Source of the DNA: Prostheceraeus crozeri
Lineage: Eukaryota > Platyhelminthes > Polycladida > Euryleptidae
Direction: 5' to 3'
Assembly (NCBI GenBank): GCA_907163375.1
Contig: CAJQUW010012972.1
Span: 186,001-250,000 of the forward strand
Length of the DNA: 64,000 nt
Made by a program: the position numbers and the translations under genes. Under the pieces are notes generated by a model that had not been told where the DNA came from, did no database searches, and saw nothing but the letters and a program-made list of their open reading frames with translations. Below, piece after piece: positions 29,860 through 40,265 of the stretch; position 1 is the stretch's first letter; every line of letters begins with the position of its first letter.

Positions 29860-30648
29860 TTATACCTCCCGAACCAAAAGATCTATCATAATCTCTTCAC
29901 CTCCAAAATTTATTTCTTGTCCTTTTTCATCAGTGATTCTAATGCCAATGTTGTTAATAGTTTTCCTTGTAATAGGAAAATATATTAATGTTTGTGGAAT
30001 TACATTTAATCTATAACCAATGGGTACAGTAAAAGCTGGAAAACTGAATATTAAATTTGATAATTTACCATTTATATATCCTCCTTCAATAATGTCACAA
30101 TGTACAACAATTGAATTTATTTCAGTTATTTTTGGAATCTTCTCACCTAAATGATAACCTTGACTATAGGTTTGTTTATTAAATCCTAATAGCTTTGACA
30201 ATGATTTATCATGATTAAAATCAACTTGATGATTTTCGTCTAAAGTAAGAGAAAATTTATTAACTGCCGGTTCAACTGCAAAATGTAATTGTTTCTTATC
30301 TTTAAATGGTATACCTAAATGTCTCTTAATTTCATTTGATATTGATTCAACTTCGTAAGAACCAGGAAGAAAAGTTAGTATTTTCCATGTTTTACCTTTA
30401 TCAGTAGAATATCTAAATTGATCATTCACATCTTTGATAACGTTTTGAATAGTGTTAAATGTAGAGAAACTAGTCAATGCAATTTGATAATTTTTATTTT
30501 GTTCCAAATGTAGAATGGGTTCTAAATTACAAGTGTGTGATGAAGTAGTTGTTATAATTTTTAACGTCGTACTAAATTTTGATGAACCCAAAATCTCTGT
30601 CAAATTTTCTAAATGATTATTAATTTTGTCTAAATCTGCTGAACACAT
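29860..30648 (-). CDS. Penton (minor capsid) protein, single jelly-roll (Polinton B)
   Basis: 262 residues. The C-terminal half (GYRLNVIPQTLIYFPITR, then NIGIRITDEKGQEINFGGEE and IDLLVRE) is the typical end of Polinton penton proteins. Similar ends occur at 48416-49936 and 49976-50380 in Polinton C. It would occupy five-fold vertices, where the fibre at 21068-21955 could attach. The frame looks whole. Confidence 0.7.
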   Translation of the reverse strand: MCSADLDKINNHLENLTEILGSSKFSTTLKIITTTSSHTCNLEPILHLEQNKNYQIALTSFSTFNTIQNVIKDVNDQFRYSTDKGKTWKILTFLPGSYEVESISNEIKRHLGIPFKDKKQLHFAVEPAVNKFSLTLDENHQVDFNHDKSLSKLLGFNKQTYSQGYHLGEKIPKITEINSIVVHCDIIEGGYINGKLSNLIFSFPAFTVPIGYRLNVIPQTLIYFPITRKTINNIGIRITDEKGQEINFGGEEIMIDLLVREV

Positions 30649-30754
30649 TTTTAAACTAAAAAAATTAAATAAATATTATAGATAAAAATCGTTAGAAAAA
30701 AATATAGAATAAAAATCATAGATAAAAATCATATATTAAAATCATAGATAAAAA

Positions 30755-31582
30755 TTAGAAACAACATATTTCAGCTACACTTTTATAATCCTCTTCATTT
30801 AGAATCTTCTTTTCTAACAGTCTTTTCAATATAGCATGAATTTCATTGAAACTAGAATTATGTCCTTCTTTTATTGCAGATATTAAAATATTTAATCTAT
30901 TTAGTAATTCTTGTGGATCATCTGGTAAAAATATGGTTGTTTCTGTTTTCTGTTTTTCAGATAAACCTTTTCCTACTTTAACTCCCGTTGATAATAAATT
31001 TTCTAATTGTTTATAACGTCTAAGAGTTTTTACTGCACCAACTCTATCTAACATAGCTTTATATTTTATAAGATCATCTACAGCATAATTATTTAAATCT
31101 GCTCCTCTTAAAAGATTAACAAAATTTCTATCTAAATTAAAAGGAGATTTATCTGGTGAAAAAATTAAACCTCGAAAAGGTTGTGGAAATATTTCTTTTT
31201 GTCCGAGATAAAATCTAGGTATTGTTTTTCCATCTATAAATGAAATAGAATGTTCAAATTGCATAGATTTTGGTAATTTCTTATTAATGTTTGATTCTAG
31301 TAATCCATAGTCATCTAATATAGTTTTGTGCTCTGGATCTGTTATATCAATTTGTTTATCATTATTTGTAAGTTCTTTTTCAAGAGTTTTAAATGGTTTC
31401 ATAGTTTTCTCAAAATCAGTTTTTACTTGCTCGGTTTGCTGCATTTTTTCAAACATATCAGATTGAATACCAGCTTTTATCATTCTATGTTGAAGATGAT
31501 TTTCTTTCATAATTTTTCTTTGTTTTATTAACTCTTCTAATTGTTTTATTCTTTTAAAATTATCAGCTCTAATTTTATCCAT
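30755..31582 (-). CDS. Unknown 275-residue protein with N-terminal coiled coil (Polinton B)
   Basis: Start at MDKIRADNFKR is preferred over the upstream Met at 31648, because the extra residues are hydrophobic filler. Residues 1-90 are charged and helical. The middle part has RFYLGQKEIFPQPFRGLIF and LLRGADLNNYAVDDLIKYK, and the C-terminus is helical. Located between penton and the membrane protein. Probably structural by context; no family recognised. Confidence 0.5.
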   Translation of the reverse strand: MDKIRADNFKRIKQLEELIKQRKIMKENHLQHRMIKAGIQSDMFEKMQQTEQVKTDFEKTMKPFKTLEKELTNNDKQIDITDPEHKTILDDYGLLESNINKKLPKSMQFEHSISFIDGKTIPRFYLGQKEIFPQPFRGLIFSPDKSPFNLDRNFVNLLRGADLNNYAVDDLIKYKAMLDRVGAVKTLRRYKQLENLLSTGVKVGKGLSEKQKTETTIFLPDDPQELLNRLNILISAIKEGHNSSFNEIHAILKRLLEKKILNEEDYKSVAEICCF

Positions 31583-31703
31583 TTTTAAAATATAATATTT
31601 GAATTTTGTGGTAACATTGGAATACAGCAAAAACATTTTACTGAACAAATTATTTTTTTATTGCTTTGTTGTTTGACATCTTTTCGTTTAAAGTTTTCTC
31701 GTT

Positions 31704-32354
31704 TTAAGTTTTTTTTAATAAAGTTTTGCTTAAATTTTCGCTTAAAGTTTTTAGCTCTTCTAAAAAAATTTTGTCATTTTCTTCATTAGAAATTTTACCA
31801 TCACTCGAAATTTTGCCATCCTGTTTATTCTTATCATCAACTTTTTCGGACTTTAAATGAAATGGCGTTTTATTAGCTTCATTAGCTATTTGATCAAATT
31901 TTTCAATCTCATCTAACGTAATAACATTATCATCACATACTCTTTGAAAGTAGTAATGTAGTTTATCATAGACTTCTTTAATATGTAAATGCTTAGTTTT
32001 TAATGATTTTCGTTTCTTAGTTATTAAAGATTTATCTAACATTGTAACAAGTGAAGTTGCAAAAACACCCGTACCTGTTAAAGCTGTAGCAACTACTGGA
32101 ATTACTAAAACACCTGAAGATATAACAATTGTTAAAACACCTAAACTTATTGTTAAGAATATGCCAATTCCTTGTGTTACATTCTTAACTTTAGACCATC
32201 TCTTTCTTAATTTATTATAATGTTCTAATCTAAGTAATAATTGCGATTCCTTATCTTTCATATAACGTACTCTATCTTTGTGTTTTGCAATATCCATTTC
32301 ATATGATAATGAAGGATATATTCTTGCGGTTTCATCCACTTTTGTTTCTTCCAT
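31704..32354 (-). CDS. Two-helix membrane protein starting inside the right TIR (Polinton B)
   Basis: 216 residues from MEETKVDE. Two hydrophobic stretches (IGIFLTISLGVLTIVISSGV and LVIPVVATALTGTGVFATS) form a hairpin-like membrane region, followed by a charged helical tail. The first ~50 codons lie in the TIR, so the left end of the element carries a duplicate gene start (15168). It may be a viral membrane or entry protein; function unknown. Confidence 0.6.
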   Translation of the reverse strand: MEETKVDETARIYPSLSYEMDIAKHKDRVRYMKDKESQLLLRLEHYNKLRKRWSKVKNVTQGIGIFLTISLGVLTIVISSGVLVIPVVATALTGTGVFATSLVTMLDKSLITKKRKSLKTKHLHIKEVYDKLHYYFQRVCDDNVITLDEIEKFDQIANEANKTPFHLKSEKVDDKNKQDGKISSDGKISNEENDKIFLEELKTLSENLSKTLLKKT

Positions 32355-32817
32355 TTTTAAAGAAATATTTTTAGTCACATGTTATATTTTAAAAACCTAA
32401 AAGATGGATAAAATTCATGAATTTGAAATTCTCAACTTTTATGATTTTCGGTGTCCGGTTTTACATGACCTGGAACGGTCATGATTTAAGCGAGAAAATT
32501 GTAATTCACAAATTTTGAGATTCTTAACTTTTATGATTTTTTCGGTGTCCTGCAACGGTCATGATTTAAGCGGGGGAGAAAATTGTAATTCTCAAATTTT
32601 AAGATTTTGAAAAATTTGAAAAATTGGGTATTTTTAAAAACGCTTAAATTTTCGCCCTTCGGCCTTCGGCCACGTGAAATTTGAAGTCTACCTAAATTTT
32701 TGAAATTTTGAAATTTTGATTTTTTTGAAAAAACCCGCAAAAGTGTGACATCCGGCGTAAGCGAAGCGAAGCAAAGCGAAGCGAAGCGTCGCGCCGGATG
32801 TCACACTATATACTACT
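32206..32817 (-). repeat. Right TIR of Polinton B
   Basis: Inverted copy of 14706-15317. I noted only single-base differences in the parts compared by eye. It carries the same terminal palindrome, and the 5' end of the membrane-protein gene lies in its inner part. Confidence 0.9.
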
Positions 32818-32823
32818 AACGAC

Positions 32824-34150
32824 CAATATAATATTGTAGCTCGACGACTTCCAACTCCTGAAGAAATCGTGCTGAAGAAAGAAACAAAGAAGATCAGATA
32901 ATATGACCATTATGCAGGAAAATGATCCGAATGATCAATTCCCGGAAACATCGGCGAACGATGGAAAGGAACGCCAGCGAGAAATAATAAATAGATACTT
33001 TCTTTAATTTCCTTTTTTCTCAGTTGGACCTTGAATTTCTAGTAATTTTCGCATACACAATATTATTTGCATTGTCACTCTAGTGAATTAAGTCGTTTTC
33101 AAAAATAATCATCTACATTACATTGGAAAATGGAAGGTTGTATTTGACGACATTATCTTGAATTAAGTTGACTAATCTCAATTCACGAGGAAGACTTTGT
33201 GTTGAGTTTATGAGAATATAAGAGCTTACATGTAATTATAGCATTATGAAAAGTGAAGCATGCAATAGCGATTACTTTAAATTTGCATTATTTGCAGCTC
33301 AAGGTATAAGATTGCATTGCCAAAGTATTCCAATATCAATAACACAGTTCATCTTTTTAATTCATGGTTTTTAATTATTTTTCACTCTTCCTATCTATAG
33401 ATATTTTGACCATATTCTTTGATCATAGGTTACTCTTGAACATTAGCAAATGCGAGTATTAAATTTGACATTTGAACTAACGATAAATTCAACCAAATGT
33501 TAACAGTTTTTGCAGTGAAAGTTTGTAAAAAATAAAGATCTTTGATGGAAGCTAATAATGGGTCGGATACGTCCTGTTATATTCATCATTGGCATGATAA
33601 GATTGAATCTACAATATTTTGCTGTGCGCTCCATTCTGATTGGTTGTTGAAATCTACCAGTACAATGTCAACTCATGTAATAATAAATGCTGGTAAAAAA
33701 ATTTCTATATCTATGTTAGCAACTGGTGGCACCATCTTCTCAATCATGAGATGACGATTATAATGCAGTCTATTTTGTTTTATTTGATGCAGTTTTAGCT
33801 GAGCTATCGCCAATTTTATGTTTCGACAACTTTTGTGTTGACGATAAGTCCACGGCATTCACTCATTAGTTGAGTAATTAAGACGTGCACACTTTGAGAA
33901 TAAATGTATTATTCCACATAACTTTGGAACTACTGCATCGATTTTGATAAACGAAACGTTGTCTTCATCGTAACAACAAGATGAATACAACTGCAGTTCC
34001 AGTTTGTCGGTAACTGATATTTTTTCAAATTGTTTTTTTCACCGTCAATCAATCGTCCCTTGCCACACTTATCACTACGATATCATCCGCTGTCTCAAGA
34101 GAAATCGCCCACCAACAGGAAGAATTATACCGAAATCCTCCTTAACATGC
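32824..34150. other. Unassigned DNA between Polinton B and the resumed Polinton A
   Basis: No complete gene seen. Read across the B insertion site, a short open stretch (GCTCGACGACTTCCAACTCC, about 27 codons) preceded on the other side of B by a TTGTAG acceptor-like site hints at a last exon with AATAAA near 32987. It may belong to the element whose left end is at 14256. A GATTGGTTGTTGAA promoter-like phrase lies near 33620. Confidence 0.35.
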
Positions 34151-34279
34151 AACGTTTAAGTTGACTGATAGCAGATAGAACTTTGTGACTTTATTTTTTA
34201 TTTGTATGATAGATTCAGTCAGACCGAAGTCTGTCCAGGGCAAACCACGTGCAGGTACTATCATATTATGCCCCATGGT

Positions 34280-34295
34280 GGTCTTTAAAAAGACC
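34280..34295 (-). promoter_or_regulatory. Histone-type 3' stem-loop (Polinton A, copy 1)
   Basis: On the minus strand GGTCTT-TTTA-AAGACC followed by ACCA: a perfect 6-bp stem with a 4-nt loop. It starts 30 nt after the stop of the gene at 34325-34591. The flank AACCAAC precedes the stem. Shape, loop and ACCA match the histone mRNA stem-loop bound by SLBP. Confidence 0.7.
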
Positions 34296-34324
34296 GTTGG
34301 TTCGTTCTCGGGATACGAATAGAC

Positions 34325-34591
34325 TTAGGTTTGGTCGATTCCGTTGAGAGAGACTTGTAATCTCTCTATGTCAGCGGCATCGACCTCCTCTACTATAAGC
34401 TGACTGCTAGAGGGCGGTATATACCCCCACTCTGTTGAATTGGCATCATCGTCAGTTGTTGATGAGCCAATTTGAGCAAGACTGTTATATACTCGCTCTC
34501 GCTCCTCCATCTGTAGAATCTCAATAAATAAATTTCTCGGTCTAAGCCGAGGCTTGTCAGGAGAGCTGACTGTCGTCTTAGGTGTTTTCAT
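34325..34591 (-). CDS. Accessory protein, RPRNLF family (Polinton A)
   Basis: 88 residues, homologous to 41792-42058 in Polinton C. Shared are the head (TPxxxVSSPxxPxLRPRNLF), an ERERVYNSLAQIG-like helix, a TEWGYIP block and a second helix near the end repeating the R-V-x-x-S-L pattern. Intronless, with a TATA-like box upstream and a histone-type stem-loop 30 nt after the stop. Unknown function. Confidence 0.65.
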   Translation of the reverse strand: MKTPKTTVSSPDKPRLRPRNLFIEILQMEERERVYNSLAQIGSSTTDDDANSTEWGYIPPSSSQLIVEEVDAADIERLQVSLNGIDQT

Positions 34592-34685
34592 GATGGAGTA
34601 TAGAATGAAAATGAAAGAGAGGCAATGGTTTACATACCTCTATGATACAAAGACATGACTCAGTCTTTCTAATTATGTGATAGAT

Positions 34686-35803
34686 TCAGTCAGACCGAAG
34701 TATGTCCAGAGCAAACCACGAGGAGGTACTATTACTCTTGCTCCGTGTGGCCCTTAAAAGAGCCGTTTGAGGCGTTTTCGGGATCAAAGCGATCCTACTG
34801 CTGATGTAAAGACTCTGAAAGGAAAATAATAGGAGATTCGATGCGTAAGGGAAATGATTATGTTGAAGCAATTTACTGGGAACTTTCTTTCGGACTTTTC
34901 GGACGACGAAGTCCTCATGCTCGCCAGTGATGTCCATGTTCATACGCAGACATCGGACTCCGTCGCCCTCATAGCACTGCTGCGTCTGATTGGGGTCGCT
35001 GGTGATGGTTGGGGCGTCGCACACATTATTTTCGAAGAGGGGAAGATGGAATTCATACACTCTTCTTTTTCTACACATCTCACGCTCATGCAATCGCTCT
35101 ACTTCAGCCACCAACCTCTTGTTCACGCCCTTCACTTCCTCTGTTTCCTTCACCACGCTTCGCATCCGATCTATCTCATCATCCTTCCTTAACAAATTCG
35201 CCTGCAGACTACTCACCAAACTTGCTTTCTTCATCAGCTCACTCCTTTCCACCATCCACTCTTTCTCCTTCTGCCTCATACTTTCCAACTCTTCTCTCGT
35301 CACCTTATGCCCTTCAACCTTCGCAGTCAACTTCTCATTCCGCATCACCAATACTTTATTTTTCTCCTCAACCGTCCTCAATCGATTCTTCATCTTCACA
35401 TATTCATCCCTTGTGTTCCCTTCCTCCCTCCGAGAGGCGATGATGCTGCCAACGGTTTACCCACTTCCTTTCCCTCATCCTTCCCCTTCTCCTCAAGATC
35501 ATTAATGTTCCCAAACAATTCCTCCAACACGTCATCCAAATCAACATCAACATCAGGCTTCTTGATGTCACCTCTCAACTCCACTTCTTCCTCACTCATA
35601 CCCTCATCAGTTGCCTTGGTAACACCTTTCTTTCCCACCGCACCCTCAATCGTCGCCACTGCCACTCTCACCTCTTCCATATCCATCAAAACTCCCTCAA
35701 ACCACGACTTAAACCCCTGCATACTAATATTGCCACTAGGGCACTGGCTATGGTTCCTAATGAACTCTACATCACTCCCATCCTCACATACTACCTTGCA
35801 CAC
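34686..35803 (-). pseudogene. Coiled-coil accessory protein (Polinton A), broken
   Basis: The counterpart of 40266-41495 in Polinton C. It keeps the long Lys/Glu coiled coil and the C-terminal block (RRVYEFHLPLFEN, CLRMNMDITGEHEDF). The gene is broken. A histone-type stem-loop lies near its 3' end at 34749-34764, and a TATA box plus splice donor (CAGGTAAGT) lie near 36565-36620 on the minus strand. Confidence 0.65.
34749..34764 (-). promoter_or_regulatory. Histone-type 3' stem-loop (Polinton A, copy 2)
   Basis: On the minus strand CAAAC-GGCTCT-TTTA-AGGGCC-ACAC, then GGAGCAAGAG downstream. The 6-bp stem has one G-U pair. The CAAGA is placed like the purine-rich element that pairs with U7 snRNA in sea urchin histone genes. 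Confidence 0.7.
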
Positions 35804-35984
35804 ACACCCTCAACAACACTTTCCTCACATGCTCGCCCACCGTCCCCTCTTTGATGTGCTTTTTGAGCTCGCTGCCTCTGGCAATACGGCTACAGCTACG
35901 CTTGCCGATGAGCATTCGCGCATTGATCATTTTAGTCATAGTGACGATTCTGTAAAGATAGGGTAAAAATTTGATAGCAAGTGT

Positions 35985-36655
35985 TTATAGGATACTACTT
36001 GCTGATATGCATTGAAAGACTAAGTCCAAAAACATTTGATAGCAATCGTCTAGGCGTTAGGCTCTTGAATCCGTTACAGGCATTACTCAGAGGGGATGTT
36101 ATCCCAGCTCCAAGGCCTCGACCCACAAATCCAACCTCGGGCGGACACAGCGTGCGTCATGTCACTGTGTTGGTATCCGGGCCCCGATTTTGACATGAAA
36201 ACCGGTGGAACTATTTACAAGAGGAAACGTCCCAAGTCGCAGAGACTCATAAACGACTGCTTTTTATCTAAAAACTTTAATCATCATCATTAAATACGAA
36301 TTGAAATTTTTCAGTATTTCAATACTACTCATAAAACGTTTATAAGTAGTCTGTCACCTACAGCACATCATGAGCTGTCAAACGTTTTTTGAATCAAATC
36401 TAAAGGACTTATAGAAGCAAAGTTATAGCCGTTTGAAGATTTCGGCCTACTATCATCAAATGGTCAGTCATGCTATACTGACTAACCTATGAGTCTGACT
36501 CCTTAACTGATATCATCAATAAAAAGTCAGAAGTCCGATATCGGACCTCAAGAGAAACGACTTACCTGTAGTCAGTTTCTCAATTTAGTGAGATTCCTCT
36601 CCCGGACTCGTACTTATATATCCTGTGAATATGCAATCGATAAGAGGGGGAGACA
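35985..36655. other. Spacer and promoter of the Polinton A coiled-coil gene
   Basis: No gene. On the minus strand a TATATAAGT box lies at about 36612-36620, followed about 45 bp later by the donor CAG/GTAAGT near 36565. This matches the TATA plus spliced leader at 39311-39363 in Polinton C. Confidence 0.5.
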
Positions 36656-36659
36656 TTGG

Positions 36660-37090
36660 TTATCCAAAATTTGACGCTGATTCCAAATCTGGTCTCAGTT
36701 TTCTCGTCCGATGCTTCGTTCGCCCGCTGGAGCCCAAAACACAAAACTCAACCTCTGACGGCTCTCTAACATGATCAAAAGTCTCAATGTCACTCTGAAG
36801 CCTCAGCAAAGGAAGGTAGGGAGAAACTGTGCTTTCCAATGAATTTGTGGTACTCTTAGCTTTCAAACGAGCTATTGCACGACTTTCTACGATCTCTAGA
36901 ACCGAAGTTGGAAGAACGCTGCCGAGGGGGGGTCGAAGTTCTTCGTTCTTTGGCCTACGACTTTGGAAACAAGTCCCTGAGACCCAAAATTGGCCAAAAA
37001 GCTCAAATCCGCCGTCCATTTTCACGTACGAGGCTTCATTTAGCCGCTACAGTTATTTTCTCACTCAAAAACCCTCTTAAACCCATCTAA
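36660..37090 (-). repeat. Right TIR arm of Polinton A, truncated
   Basis: This is the inverted copy of about 3070-3790, with one module instead of two. Similarity ends at about 37085 (AAACCCATC). The outer ~230 bp found at 2840-3069 are missing. Confidence 0.75.
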
Positions 37091-37810
37091 CCCTAGATGC
37101 CCGTTTTTGGATAAAACATGCATGATGCATGTATCACGGATAAATCCCATCAAGAAATTTCGTTCCTTATTAAGTAAAATGGTCTTTTTTGGTGTAGGTA
37201 TGACTATACTAATAATATCTAGCATTGTAAAGAGTGGGAAATGTATATAAAAATTACTCTGAATAGTAATTTGGAATTGTACATGGTAAAAACATCGATG
37301 ATCCATGTACGTGGATAAAATACATAATTAAAAGAGCGTTTCATGAAGAGTTAGATACCGACTTTACTAATAATATTGATGCTGTAAGAAGTGACAAATG
37401 CATTTAAATTACTCAAAGAATCGCTCATGGATAAAACATCGATGATCCATGGATATGGACATATGAAACATGTAGGGCCTATACGACATATGAAATATGC
37501 ATGCGTCTACTATCATTTCGAGTATTTTATATATGTCCATTTATATTTGATGAAATGGTGAAATGGTGTGTATGAAAAGATATTCAGGTGACTTCATCGC
37601 TTCTCTCTCTCTCTCTCATTCACTCACTCGTTCCCCTTTTCTTCTTCTTCTTCTACTCATTTTTCATCATCTTTTACATTCACTACATGCACACTGTAGC
37701 TAATAGCAACAACATCAGTCAATGCTGACGAACGCATCAGATCAAGAATATTAGGCCTACACATGACATATATTTTCAATATTAAGGGAGCCTAAACAAT
37801 TCTATTGGCA
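37091..37810. other. Non-coding DNA between Polintons A and C
   Basis: A diverged ~165-bp tandem repeat (ACTAATAAT..., ...AAAACATCGATGATCCATG) occurs at about 37195-37320 and 37350-37465. CT and CTT microsatellites lie near 37600-37660. No gene seen. Confidence 0.55.
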
Positions 37811-37816
37811 GTCGGC

Positions 37817-39001
37817 AGTAGTAAGCAAAACTCCACTTCTGGACCGCGCAAGATGGCCGCCATCGCTGCGTCCCCCCCCTCTGGCACGGCAGAGTGTCGT
37901 GGTCGGCCGCCGTGGTGCTTCGTGTCTGAGTCCCCCCCCCTCTGGAACGACAGAGGTTGTGGTCTGTCGTGGTGTGCGGGCCAGGTGGGTTCACAACATG
38001 TTCGCTGACTCCCCCCCCTCTGGAACGACAGAGTGTGAGACTCGAGTGAGTTGATCCGACCGCCTGGTTGACGTGGGCGACCGCCAGGATTAGTCTTGAG
38101 GCTATAGTGTGTGATGTTTTTGGTGCAATCTGCTGAATGTTGGGTTGTAAAATGGGTTGTTTCGAGTGGAAGGAGTGGTCGGATGAGAAAACGGAGGTCG
38201 GATTCGTGTTCAGCGTGAAATTCTGCATCGGTAGGGTGAGTTTCAAGGCAATCGGTGAGAAAAAATTTTTCTTCAAAATTTTAACAGAGTTAGAATTTGG
38301 GACGTTTTGGTGTGTAGCGTCCAAACGAAGCATCGGATGAGAAAACGGAGGTCAGATTCGGATTCAGCGTGAAATTCTGCATCGGTAGGGTGAGTTTCAA
38401 GTCAATCGGAGAGAAAAAATTTTCGGCTGACGTCCCCCCCCCCTGGACAGCTTGCTTCCAGTGGACGGATTTTGTCGTGCGATAGCTCGTTTGAAAGCTA
38501 AGAGTGAGACAAATTCAGTGAAAGAATCGGCTTGTTTCTATCTGTCTTCGTTCAAAAGTTAGAGCGGTTACAAGATTTTAGGTCGGAGCTCGCTCACCTG
38601 AAAAAATCCTAAGTGTCAGAGTGACTTTGTATGGGTAAAATTTTGAAAATTTTCCAAAGTGTGGAATTTCGACCTGGGACCGTCACCAAAACATTTTTCA
38701 TCAAATTTCACTGACCCCCCCCCCGACAGCAACCTTCTAACTTTGGTTCTAGTGGACGGATTTTGTCTTACAGCTACTCGTTTGAAAGAGGAGAAAAAAC
38801 TGCTCGACAACATTTTTTGTTGCGAGTCAATCGGACCAGCCGTTCACAAGTTAGAGCGGTTACAAGATTTTAGGTCGGAGCTCGCTCACCTGAAAAAATC
38901 CTAAGTGTCAGAGTGACTTTGTATGGGTAAAATTTTGAAAATTTTCCAAAGTGTGGAATTTCGACCTGGGACCGTCACCAAAACATTTTTCATCAAATTT
39001 C
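37817..39001 (+). repeat. Left TIR of Polinton C
   Basis: Inverted copy at about 60708-61897. Built from repeated modules: a C-tract of 8-11, then TCTGGAACGACAGAG-like phrases near the tip, and further in a module with GATAGCTCGTTTGAAAGCT and GGAATTTCGACCTGGGACCG repeated twice. Confidence 0.9.
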
Positions 39002-39310
39002 TCTGAACGAGGGGGGGGAGGGGGGGTCGGTGAAATTTGATGAAAAATGTTTTGGTAAAGGTCCCAGGTCGAAATTCGGAAGTTTTAAATTTTTCAAAAT
39101 TTTCACCACACTGGAGCTCTCACACTTAGGAATTTTTTCACTTGTGGCATGTTACATGGACATGTGCTGGCGGACCAACTTCCCGTGGTCATATGAGAAT
39201 GGTTCAGGTGTCATATTGTAAAGAATGATGAGACAAATCGTTTGCAACAAACCGCATGTCGCTACGATGAATACTTTCGGAGATAGAGCCATTTTAAGTT
39301 TTCTTCCGAG

Positions 39311-40247
39311 CATATATAAACCCCCGACAACGTAAGTCTGATCACTTCATCGAAAGACGAGGTAAGCGACGGTCGTCGCTCTGAGCTCCCGATATCGGGT
39401 GCAAAGGACTCTATCTTTTGAAGTAGGCAAGCTATCTTGCTACTTCAAAGTTTGTATGATAGAGTTTGATAGTGTCTTTACTACTGATAAAATTTTTTAA
39501 AAGTAGTATGAGTAGTAAAATGCGGAATTTTTTAAAAATTCTTAATTTTCAGTTTTTTCAAAGTTTTAACATATAGACTAAGGTTTTCAAGTATCCTGAG
39601 TTCAAATCTGCTATCAGATTTGACATTTAACTAAGTCTAAGGCAGCTTTGAGGGGTTAGATCCCAGCTACTGATCACTACCTTTGACTCGGCGTTCCTGT
39701 TACCACTTCGGGGCAGTGACAATGATGTCTTCAGCTGTAAAGAGCGGGTATCGGGGAAGATCTCTCACTTCCCTAGTGATCAGTACAAGGCCTTCGGGCT
39801 GTCGACGGGATCGAGTGCCACTCACTACACTCACATCTATCATTCCTCACTAAGTGTTGATATTATGTTGAATGTTGACTAAGTTGAATGTTGAATGATG
39901 ATATTATGTTCTAGGCTGTATACTACATTCAAATCTGCTATCAGAAATTTAACTAAGGCAGCTTTGAGGGGTTAGATCCCAGCTACTGATCACTACCTTT
40001 GACTCAGCGTTCCTGTTACCACTTCGGGGCAGTGACAATGATGTCTTTAGCTGTAAAGAGCGGGTATCGGGGAAGATCTCTCACTTCCCTAGTGATCGGT
40101 ACAAGGCCTTCGGGCTGTCGACGGGATCGAGTGCCACTCACTACACTCACATCTATCATTCCTGACTAAGTGTAATGCTTTAGGAATATGACTGTACTAC
40201 ATGATTCAAAACTTATACTAATTTCATTATCTTACAGTTAACGAGAT
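39311..40247 (+). promoter_or_regulatory. TATA box and spliced leader of the 409-residue accessory gene
   Basis: CATATATAAA at 39311-39320, a donor AG/GTAAGC at 39362 and an acceptor TTACAG ending at 40247, 18 nt before the ATG. This predicts a non-coding first exon of about 20-50 nt and an 886-bp intron. The Polinton A copy keeps a TATA and donor in the same order. Confidence 0.5.
39642..40180 (+). repeat. Two ~215-bp direct repeats within the intron
   Basis: The phrases GGCAGCTTTGAGGGGTTAGA, CCACTTCGGGGCAGTGACAA and GGCCTTCGGGCTGTCGACGG occur in the same order at about 39642-39862 and 39958-40180, nearly identical. Both copies contain several TTCG-looped inverted repeats, so each could fold as a structured RNA. 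Confidence 0.85.
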
Positions 40248-40265
40248 ATCTGAGTACTGACAAAA

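Larger units (their letters stand above)
14706..32817 (-). mobile_element. Polinton B, 18.1 kb, near-complete, nested in A
   Basis: Starts AGTAGTATATAG and ends with its inverse. It is flanked on both sides by AACGAC (14700-14705 and 32818-32823), the 6-bp duplication typical of Polintons. The 612-bp TIR arms differ at only a few sites, so insertion is recent relative to A. The element is much richer in A/T than A or C. Genes: HTH-like, protease, PLA2-integrase, two membrane-active proteins, MCP, fibre, clamp-like, polymerase (interrupted by mariner), ATPase, penton, two others. Apart from the mariner insertion the main genes look whole. Confidence 0.95.
2840..37090 (+). mobile_element. Polinton A (Maverick), old, broken, host of Polinton B
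   Basis: The left terminus starts AGTAGTAAGG, matching the AGTAGTA starts of Polintons B and C. Gene order runs: gene 1, RING-like, exonuclease-like, domain protein, RING, basic protein, ATPase, PY-like, Cys-rich, integrase, core, MCP, protease, TBP remnant, polymerase remnant, accessory genes. This is collinear with Polinton C read in reverse. The A sequence is interrupted from about 14256 to about 34150 by other DNA that includes all of Polinton B. The right TIR arm stops near 37090, about 230 bp short of the left arm's terminus, and I find no target duplication. Many genes are broken (roughly a dozen breaks), so this is an old fossil, older than B. Confidence 0.85.

Noticed and set aside
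34854-35966. Several plus-strand frames of 110-220 residues
   Set aside because: They lie opposite the broken coiled-coil gene of Polinton A and have the same Ser/Pro/Leu shadow composition.
37782-38340. Frames inside the Polinton C TIR, also at 61378-61982
   Set aside because: Identical frames at both ends follow from the inverted repeat; the sequence varies by homopolymer length, which would not keep a reading frame.
39642-40180. 5S rRNA, tRNA or spliceosomal RNA genes in the repeated intron segment
   Set aside because: The segments have hairpin potential but I could match none of the invariant motifs of those RNAs.
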